This document shows, piece after piece, positions 57,505 to 64,000 of a DNA stretch of 64,000 bases. The notes below the pieces were generated by a model, which was not told the DNA's origin, ran no database searches, and was given only the letters and a program-made list of their open reading frames with translations. The translations under genes were made by a program, and so were the position numbers. Origin of the DNA: Acanthosepion lycidas (lineage: Eukaryota; Mollusca; Cephalopoda; Sepiida; Sepiidae); the NCBI GenBank assembly GCA_963932145.1, contig OZ010578.1, positions 37,115,725 through 37,179,724 of the forward strand, in the 5' to 3' direction. Position 1 is the stretch's first letter; the number at the start of each line of letters is the position of its first letter.

Positions 57505-57810
57505 TACCACAAGCAATGCTATAACTGAAGGATTAATCTGTACTGAGTCAACTCTAGATAAGAAGCAACAACAAGTTAATTTACATTAAGCATTTTCTAG
57601 CAATGTCACAACTGGAGGTCTACTTTGCACAAGAACTCTTTTAGCAAAGTGACAACTGGAGGTTTAATTTTTACACAGACTCTTCTTGCAAAGCCACAAC
57701 TGTATGTCTACTTTGCACAAGAACTCCTCTAGGAAAATTATAACTGAAGGATTAATTTGCATTCTGCTTCTTCTAGCAAAGTCACTAACGGAAATTTAAT
57801 TTTCAATAGG
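57505..57810. repeat. 44-bp minisatellite in intron
   Basis: GCAAAGTxACAACTGGAGGT, then CTACTTTGCACAAGAACTCT, recurs at about 44-bp steps (57608, 57652, 57696, 57740, 57784, and 57521 two steps earlier). About seven degenerate units in the intron just upstream of the terminal exon. Confidence 0.75.
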
Positions 57811-57944
57811 CCTCCCATCCCATCTTATAAATGACTAGTGTTGTAGGGAAACCATATGTATTGCACCTGTAGTAGCAATAGTGTGTCTTGGGCAACATAG
57901 TCTGATAGAGTCTAACAGTCTTAAGCAGGATGTGTTTGTTTTTT

Positions 57945-58985
57945 TAATCATTTCAACCTAAGCAAGGCAATAATGCCACTAAAATGCAAGGGTTTCTGAG
58001 TGTGAGAGAATATAAGAAAAAAAAAAAAAACAATACTATTTAGGGGAGAGAATAATAAAAGAACTAGAATTAAGAAGACAGAAGACTGACATTGAATTTA
58101 ATGTTTTGAAAGTCAGAGTTGACTGGGAAGCAAGAAGCTGAGAGAGAGTTCCACAAGCAAGAAGTGCAATAGAAGAAACTGTTACCATAGAACTTACGGT
58201 TACATCTAGCCATTTCAAATGTAAAATGTTGAGACCTTGCTGCCAATCTAGTATTGCTCTTAAATTCATAAAGTCTAGGTACCTTAGAGTAAAGTTCATC
58301 AGAACAATTAGCATGTATTTATAGAAAAGGCACAAGTAAGCTATATTACAATGGTGAGCTAGTGAATGAAGCTGGGATGACAGGTCAGGATCAATAACAT
58401 TGCAGATTCTTCTTTGATTTTATCAAGAATCTATAAATATATGGCAGGAGAACCAAACCAGATGTGGCAGCAGTATTTGAAGCAAGGACAAATGGTAGAC
58501 TTAGAAATATGTAAGATAGTTCCTGGCAAGAAAAATTGTCTAGCGCGACACAGTGAATCAAATTTCCTGGCAAGGGCAATTAATTCAGTATAATCTTTCA
58601 ACTTCATGTCAGTGGAAAACGTTAGTCCAAAAAGGTGCAATGAGTCAGCATCAGTCATATGATGGAAAATAAAAATGGTTTTCTCAGATGATTTCATTTT
58701 GGAAGCATTAAAATTAATGAGCCATTACTTGCCCCAGTTAACAAAAGATTGTATGTCATTTTTGAGATCAGCAACCAATTTGACCTTATTGAACCTATCA
58801 GACTTGCTATTAAGACAGGAGTAAATAGTTGTCATCATTATAGATACCAAGATGAGAACTGATGACCTCAGGAAGGTCATTTATGAAAATTAGGAAGAAC
58901 ATAGGAGCAAGTATAGAACCTTGGGGAACAACTGCATTAATGCAAAAAGGTCTAGATGGTTAGTATTCAGAGTTTTCCTTCTTCT
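57945..58985 (-). mobile_element. LINE fragment with RT catalytic motif
   Basis: Minus reading VVPQGSILAPMFFLIFINDL, PEVISSHLGIYNDDNYLL holds RT block 4 and the catalytic YxDD box (here YNDD). Then MKLKDYTELIALARKFDSLC, RARQFFLPGTILHISKSTIC and PCFKYCCHIWFG. The 3' end reads CCTTGCTTAGGTTGAAATG. This is the longest LINE piece in the window, 5'-truncated and decayed. Confidence 0.8.
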
Positions 58986-59040
58986 AGACTGGTTGCCAAC
59001 CAAGGCGATAGGTCAAAGCTATAACTGGTCGACTTCTAAT

Positions 59041-59060
59041 AAAAAAAAAAAAAAAAAAAA
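59041..59060. repeat. A run between LINE pieces
   Basis: 20 A. It is followed by an inverted repeat at 59084-59149 (AAAATCCAAGATGCAAAAAA against TTTTTTGCATCTTGGATTTT). Confidence 0.8.
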
Positions 59061-59351
59061 TAATAAAAAATAAAGAAAAATAAAATCCAAGATGCAAAAA
59101 ATTTTGTCTGAATCAGACAATATTTTTTGCATCTTGGATTTTATTTTTGATATTTTATATAAATGTATTTTGTTTAAAATGTTGCAATAATAATAAATAT
59201 AAGGATAATATTCATAGTATAAATAATGTAAACGGACCTTATTACATGGCTGAAATTGGGGCTGGGCCAGACTTGTACCAGATTGATTTAAAAAAAAAAA
59301 AAAAAAAAATTGTAAATCACCTTTTCTATGTCTTATATAATAATATCTTTT

Positions 59352-59357
<6 letters not shown>

Positions 59358-59414
<57 letters not shown>
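59358..59414. repeat. (TA)n tail of minus-strand LINE
   Basis: About 28 TA units directly at the 3' end of the minus LINE at 59415. Confidence 0.95.
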
Positions 59415-59416
<2 letters not shown>

Positions 59417-59990
59417 CATTTCACCCCAAGCAAGGTAGGATGCCACTAGCATGCAAGGGGTTACAGAGAGTGGGAGCAAGAGTAAAGAGGTGTGATAGAG
59501 GAAAGGATGAAGAGAAGGATGGGGAATAGATCAAGGCATCTGGAGATGCTGATTGACATTGCATTTGAATATTTGGAGATTATAGCTATCAGGGAAGCAA
59601 GTAAGAGGAAGGGAGTTCCACAGACGTGAAGTGCGAGACATGGAGCTATTGGAGTAGAAGAGGCAGCTACATTTAACCGTTTTGACAGTAAAAGGGTGGA
59701 ACTTAGATGCCAACCTAGTAATATTTTTAAATTCATGCAGTTTGGTAACCAGTGAAAGTAGCTTGTAGCAGTTACCATGAAAGTATTTGTAGAAAAGACA
59801 AAGTGAAGTGATGGTACATCTGTGAGATAGCGACTGTAAACAAGATGCCAGATTCGGCCAGTCACATTGCATATCTGTCTCTGGATTTTGTTGAGGACCT
59901 TAAGATGAACAGTGGGGGGTGCCAGACCATATATGGCAGCAGTATTCCATGCAAGGGCGAATTTTTGATTTAGATATTTGGTGAAAAAGG
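59415..59990 (-). mobile_element. LINE 3' end
   Basis: Minus reading KIQRQICNVTG, SLFYKYFHGN-like in a neighbouring frame, then FHPFTVKTVKCSCLFYSNSS and MSRTSRLWNSLPLTCFPDSY NLQIFKCNVNQHL across frames. It ends CCTTGCTTGGGGTGAAATGC followed by TA repeats. Same subfamily as 19555-19930. Confidence 0.8.
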
Positions 59991-60289
59991 AATCTTATTA
60001 ATGAGAAACATGGAGAGTCAAAGGAGAACAATTTACACTGTGAATTGAATAAATTGTTCAGTTCAAGAATCCTAGATGGTTAGCATTTACAGTAGACACT
60101 TGGATGGAGAGTAGAAAGGCCAAAATGGTGCAGTGATAACCAACAAAATAAAGAAACTAGTCCAAGAAAATCAGTATACAATAATAATTCCATACAAAAA
60201 TTCAGAGAAAAATTAGTTTTTTCAACTTTGTTTTACTGCAACTAAGGTTATTTAAACATTCTAAAACTCTTAAATAATGGACTAAAATA

Positions 60290-60475
60290 GGGTGGGGGAA
60301 AAGAACTTGGCTTCAGTCACTTTCCCACCTCTGTAGCTTACCTATGTCTTTTCTATGAATACTTTCATGGTAACTGTTCGGATAAGCTCTTTGCTAAAGT
60401 AACTAGACTTTATGAATTTAAGTGCAGTACTATATTGGCAACAAGGTCTCAGCAATTTACAGTTTTATTGTTTTT
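60290..60475 (+). mobile_element. LINE fragment
   Basis: TTTTCTATGAATACTTTCAT, then GGTAACTGTTCGGATAAGCT and CTAGACTTTATGAATTTAAG, parallels 3080-3180 of the plus-strand LINE at 2590-3440. Opposite in orientation to its neighbours. Confidence 0.6.
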
Positions 60476-60480
60476 TTTAA

Positions 60481-60990
60481 TTAGTATCTCTCCAGGCAAG
60501 GCAGTACAGCCACTAGCATGTAAAAGTTTAGAGGGTGTGGAGGAATTAGGAACAGAAACATTAGTAATGAGGAGAAAGAAAACAACAGTTGAGAGGACAG
60601 TAGATGGAGATTGATATTGCATTTAAATTTTTGCAGATTAAATTTGTTTAGAAAGCATGATGCTGGGAGGGAGTTCCACAAGCAAGAAAGTGGGATAAGA
60701 AACTGTTAGCATAGAAGTTCTGGCTACATCTAGCGAGCTCAACTGTAAATTGATGTGATCTTGCCACCACTCTAATGTTGCTATGCACATCTGAACAATT
60801 ACTATGAAAATATTTATAAAAAAAAAAGGCACAGTGAGGCAACCTTATGGCAGTGGGCAAGTGAATGATGCCAAGCCACCAGATCAGGACCAATAATATT
60901 GCAAATTCTTCTTTGGACCTTATCAAGGAGCTCCAGGTAAATAGGGACTTTATCAAGGCAGTTGTGTCAGCTAAGTATAGTTTTTCCTCT
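60481..60990 (-). mobile_element. LINE 3' fragment
   Basis: Minus reading GPDLVAWHHSLAHCHKVASL-like, FFYKYFHSNCSDVHSNIRVV, ARSHQFTVELARCSQNFYAN and LACGTPSQHHAF. It ends with the GCCTTGCCTGGAGAGATACT variant of the family 3' end. Confidence 0.75.
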
Positions 60991-61007
60991 TGCCTCTCTC
61001 TCTCTCT

Positions 61008-61009
<2 letters not shown>

Positions 61010-61045
<36 letters not shown>
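61010..61045. repeat. (TA)n microsatellite
   Basis: CT run, then about 17 TA units. Confidence 0.9.
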
Positions 61046-61049
<4 letters not shown>

Positions 61050-61051
<2 letters not shown>

Positions 61052-61261
61052 ACGAATCAAGGTAAGCAAGAGCAAGATCTAAAAGGTCAGCCAATCTAAC
61101 CAGTGATCTCATCTCACAATCCTCACACTTGCTCCATATGTGGCCTCCTTTGTAAATCACTAGCAGGTCTTAAATGCCACTTAAGATTATCGCACAAAAT
61201 TTCATAACTGAATCAATGAGCTGTCAGATCCTCATACGTTGAAACTGACAGGAGAGTCCAT

Positions 61262-61262
<1 letters not shown>
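61050..61262 (+). mobile_element. LINE C-terminal fragment with C2H2 zinc finger
   Basis: Plus reading SHNPHTCSICGLLCKSLAGL then KCHLRLSHKIS contains a C-x2-C-x12-H-x4-H finger. A C-terminal finger of the CxxCGRxCxSxxGLxxHxRxH kind is typical of some invertebrate LINE ORF2 proteins. It ends before a TA/GA run. The 170-codon minus frame over it belongs to the neighbouring LINE and the TA repeat. Confidence 0.6.

Positions 61263-61322
<60 letters not shown>
61263..61322. repeat. (TA)n(GA)n microsatellite
   Basis: TA run followed by a GA run. Confidence 0.95.
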
Positions 61323-61544
61323 CACTAGAGCAAAAGAGAGAAAATGGTTAAGGTGTGTAAAAAGGAAAAAATCAAGAAATATAAGCAGTGAATTTCAGAT
61401 ACCCCCTTAACAAATAGATGGAGTAATTCCCGGAGGATCCATCTATGAAACGCTGGAGTCAGGATATTGAAGGTAACATCAATCAACTAAATGACAAACC
61501 TTTTACTTATATTAATTCTAAAATTTTTATTTATATATTTTATT

Positions 61545-62142
61545 TGTTTCACCCCAAGCAAGGCAATAGAAGACAGAGGGTTACAGGGAGTGAAAGAGAA
61601 TGTAAAAACTGAAAATGGGGAGGATTGAGAAAAAGACAATAAAGAAACAGGGCTCAAGAAAATAGAAGATGGTCATTAATGTTGCATTTAAATTTTTGAA
61701 GGGAAACAAGAAATTGAAAAGGATTTCCACAGGTGGGAAGTGTGAGAAAAGAAACTGTTAGAGTAAAAGTGGTGGTTACATCTAGCTAATTCAACAGTAA
61801 AATATTGAGACCTAATTGCCAATCTAGTAGCATGCTTAAATTCATGTAGTTAGGACACCAGGAAAAAAAAAAGGTTATCAGAGAAGTTTCCATGAAAATA
61901 TTTGTAGAAGAAAAAAAATAAGAGAGAAGCCACATTGGTGAGAAAGTGACTGAATTCAATATGCCTGGTCAGGATCGATTACATTACAGACCCTTCTTTG
62001 GATTTTGTCAAGAATCTCAAGATATGCACCAGGAGCACCAAACTACATATGACAACAGTATTCAATACACAGATGAATGGTAGATTTATAAATGTGCAAG
62101 ATGGAGTCTGACATATCTAAGAACTCCTCAGAAAAAGACATA
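61545..62142 (-). mobile_element. LINE 3' fragment
   Basis: On minus it ends TTGCCTTGCTTGGGGTGAAA and carries the AATTTAAGCATGCTACTAGA, GACCAGGCATATTGA and CAGACTCCATCTTGCACATT blocks of the family. Its upstream edge is occupied by the MITE at 62143. Confidence 0.7.
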
Positions 62143-62222
62143 TTAGGTTGGTGCAAAAATAATGTCGTTTTCTAACATATATTACTATGTGAGAAAACGA
62201 CATTATTTTTGCACCACCCTAA
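62143..62222. mobile_element. MADE1-like MITE, copy 6 (80 bp)
   Basis: Same 80-bp class and loop as copy 1 (TAACATATATTACTATGTGA); TA on both sides. The right end has CACCACCCTAA with one substitution. Confidence 0.9.
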
Positions 62223-62224
62223 TA

Positions 62225-62384
62225 AATGTTAGAATTGCAATGGCATGAACAATAAAAGCAAAAAAATTCATCCGGAAGTCAAAAATGAAAGTACAAATTT
62301 TTAGGTCAGCATTAGAAACAGTCTTCTTGTATGGTCAAGCAGTTGCACATAAACAAAGTCCAATCTTGACTAGATCCATAGTAA
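62225..62384 (+). mobile_element. LINE fragment (LLYG block)
   Basis: Plus reading KFIRKSKMKVQIFRSALETV then FLYGQAVAHKQSPI resembles the K.....R.....VLLYGSE.W block after the RT of RTE-like LINEs. Confidence 0.5.
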
Positions 62385-62693
62385 GTCAGTTAAGTGCCAT
62401 GCGTGATACATGCTTGAGTGATCATGTATCTTTCAATACATGACTGACAAAGCAGAGTTTTTTTTCCCCACAGTAGGTTGCCATTTCTTTTTGAGTAAAT
62501 TGGTTGCCAACCAAGGCTAAAGAACTCGGTCTGTTCTGCTATTCAACCCATAGCTGGGGGGGAAGAGAGATGGTTTCATACCTTTCCCCAAGTGTATTTG
62601 TGCGTAAGTGAATCTAATGAACTCAACTGGAATTTGAACTCGGCTCTCCGAATTCTCACTCCGAGCCGATATCCATTACACCACAATGCACAT
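62385..62693 (-). mobile_element. tRNA-derived SINE, near full length
   Basis: Minus: GGATGTGCATTGTGGTGTAA (A box), GAGCCGAGTTCAAATTCCAG (B box), GGTATGAAACCATCTCTCTT, TGGGTTGAATAGCAGAACAG, ending TATCACGCATGGCACTTAAC TGACT-like. About 300 bp, no 5S part. Confidence 0.8.
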
Positions 62694-62699
62694 CCATAG

Positions 62700-62970
62700 T
62701 CACATGACTGATTTTTAAAAATCCCATATTAATTTTCATATTTTTTTTAAAAAAAGACTATTTCTTAATAAAAAATATCCCTTCACGTTATTCTTTTCTT
62801 TAACTGTCACTTTAAGTCTTATATATTGTTTGGTGTTAGAAAAAAGTAACAATTCAGTGGCTAAATATGGGCTGTATTAAACATGCTTCAACCTTCAAAA
62901 ACTTCTTTGAACAACAGAACTCTTTCTTTTTACTGCTTTTGTGGCTATTATGTTTCGGCGTGCCTATTCT
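62700..62970. other. short AT-rich spacer
   Basis: Nothing recognised between the two inverted SINE copies. Confidence 0.4.
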
Positions 62971-62975
62971 AGAAC

Positions 62976-63269
62976 TGGATGTGCAGGTGGTGTAATGGAT
63001 AACAGCTTGGAATGAGAAAACAGAGAGCTGAGTTCAAATTCTAGTCTGGTTTGTTACATTCAATTATGCGCAAATACCATTGGAAAAGGTATGAATCCGT
63101 CTCTTCTCCCCACAGTTACGGGTTGAATAGTAGGACAGACTGGCAACCAGTCTACCGCAGAAAGAAATGGTAACCTCCTGTGAGAAAATCTGCCATGTCA
63201 GTCATGAATTGAAAGAGACCTGATCGCCGAAGTGTGTATCACGTATGACCCTTAACTGACTGACTCATC
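62976..63269 (+). mobile_element. tRNA-derived SINE, near full length
   Basis: Plus-strand partner of 62385-62693: GGATGTGCAGGTGGTGTAAT, GAGCTGAGTTCAAATTCTAG, GGTATGAATCCGTCTCTTCT, GGGTTGAATAGTAGGACAGA, ending TATCACGTATGACCCTTAAC. The two copies are about 280 bp apart and inverted. Confidence 0.8.
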
Positions 63270-63280
63270 CTAGAACATGG

Positions 63281-63700
63281 CAGTGAATGTTGATCAATCT
63301 CATCACAGATGAAGACTTGAAGCAACAAAAATTTGGTTCTACAGAAGGATGCTGAGAATGCTATAAACTGAACATATGAGCAACAACAAAAGTTTTAAAG
63401 AAAAATGCAAACAAAAAGGACAATTAATTATATGTAATATCAGAAATTTCTTCTAGGGCACATCATGAGGAAAGTAGGCTTGGAAAATTTTATCCTCATC
63501 CCCAGACATATTGAAGTCAAGACAGACAGAAGAAAGCAGTGAATAACCTACCTATCAGGGCTTGTGTAAATTTTTAAAGAGGACAGGGATTCGGAAAAAT
63601 TTTGCAAAAAAGACAAATTTTAGTAATGTCCACAAATGACAGGAGTCTGTGGAGAGCCATGATTGCCCATGTTCTGAAGGTATATAGCACATAGAAAAAG
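63281..63700 (+). mobile_element. LINE C-terminal fragment (RTE-like type)
   Basis: FYRRMLRML, TEHMSNN, then LLGHIMRKVGLENFIL and a WRAMIAHV-like block in other frames. Same segment as 5090-5335 and the inverse of 34905-35300. Stops and frame changes present. Confidence 0.65.
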
Positions 63701-64000
63701 AATTATTCTAGAACCTTCTTAAAATACACAATCCATATGGAAAGAGTGGTGTGTAGATGGAGAGGGGCATTTTTTTTGATAGAACCAACAAGAAATATAT
63801 TTTTTTTTTTTTTATTAAAAAAATACTTTTTTGCAGGTACATGTTTCAAGACTAGTATCTCCATTTTAACAGCACATCTTTAAATTTTGACAAATTCATT
63901 TTATCCACTTATGTCTTTTTCAAATTAAGCATTTCTGATTATTTTAGAGTAATTTTTTGTTGTTTAAGCAGTGTTACCATTAAGTTTTAAATAAATATGC

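Noticed and set aside
57505-57810. CRISPR array
   Set aside because: Regular spacing, but the units are contiguous minisatellite copies without unique spacers, in eukaryotic DNA.
60648-61160. 170-codon minus-strand open frame as a single gene
   Set aside because: It fuses a LINE fragment, a TA microsatellite (Tyr-Ile repeats) and the reverse strand of another LINE's zinc finger.

Overview
This is a very AT-rich, repeat-dominated animal genomic window with almost no protein-coding sequence. TA, GT and GA microsatellites, long A or T runs, tRNA-derived SINEs, many 5'-truncated non-LTR retrotransposon (LINE) ends, mariner and hAT-like DNA elements and palindromic MITEs fill it. Together these suggest an invertebrate metazoan; a mollusc, possibly a cephalopod, is my best guess, but that is inference from repeat style and not from a diagnostic gene.

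Only one host gene part is well supported: the 3'-terminal coding exon (57380 down to 56557, minus strand), with a clean splice acceptor. It encodes at least 273 residues: a low-complexity head with TQT motifs, a series of degenerate 11-17 residue repeats ending in GIQTDRDI, a short basic patch and a long charged C-terminal helix. It looks like a nuclear or scaffold protein that binds LC8-type dynein light chain. Earlier exons must lie above 57.4 kb, probably beyond the window. A second, much weaker exon-like ORF lies at 47720-48241 (minus).

Layout. 0-6 kb: LINE fragments, tRNA-type SINEs, a 5S rRNA-tRNA chimeric SINE, a decayed mariner and a tandem trimer of tRNA-like units. 6-13 kb: TA-rich satellites, a GC-richer tandem repeat (9.4-10.4 kb) and hairpin elements, the clearest at 11.04-11.41 kb. 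13-16 kb: a hAT-like element with target duplication and a 1.6 kb GA-rich minisatellite. 16-24 kb: a MADE1-like MITE, LINE ends and a transposase remnant. 24-32 kb: AT-rich DNA with homopurine minisatellites and an inverted ORF-fragment hairpin (26.3-26.6 kb). 32-36 kb: a second 5S-tRNA SINE and several LINE fragments. 36-56 kb: mostly non-coding AT-rich DNA with four MADE1-like MITEs, a mariner relic, a Merlin/ISXO2-like zinc-ribbon relic, hAT-like MITEs and hairpin elements. 56-64 kb: the host exon, an intronic 44-bp minisatellite, then a dense cluster of LINE and SINE pieces.

The most interesting structures are the 5S-tRNA chimeric SINE (two copies sharing the same junction), a family of inverted-repeat elements carrying hammerhead-ribozyme-like cores and apparently related to Penelope-like retroelements, and the near-perfect MADE1-like palindromes. 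Most longer ORFs in the window are by-products of simple repeats or lie opposite transposon remnants.
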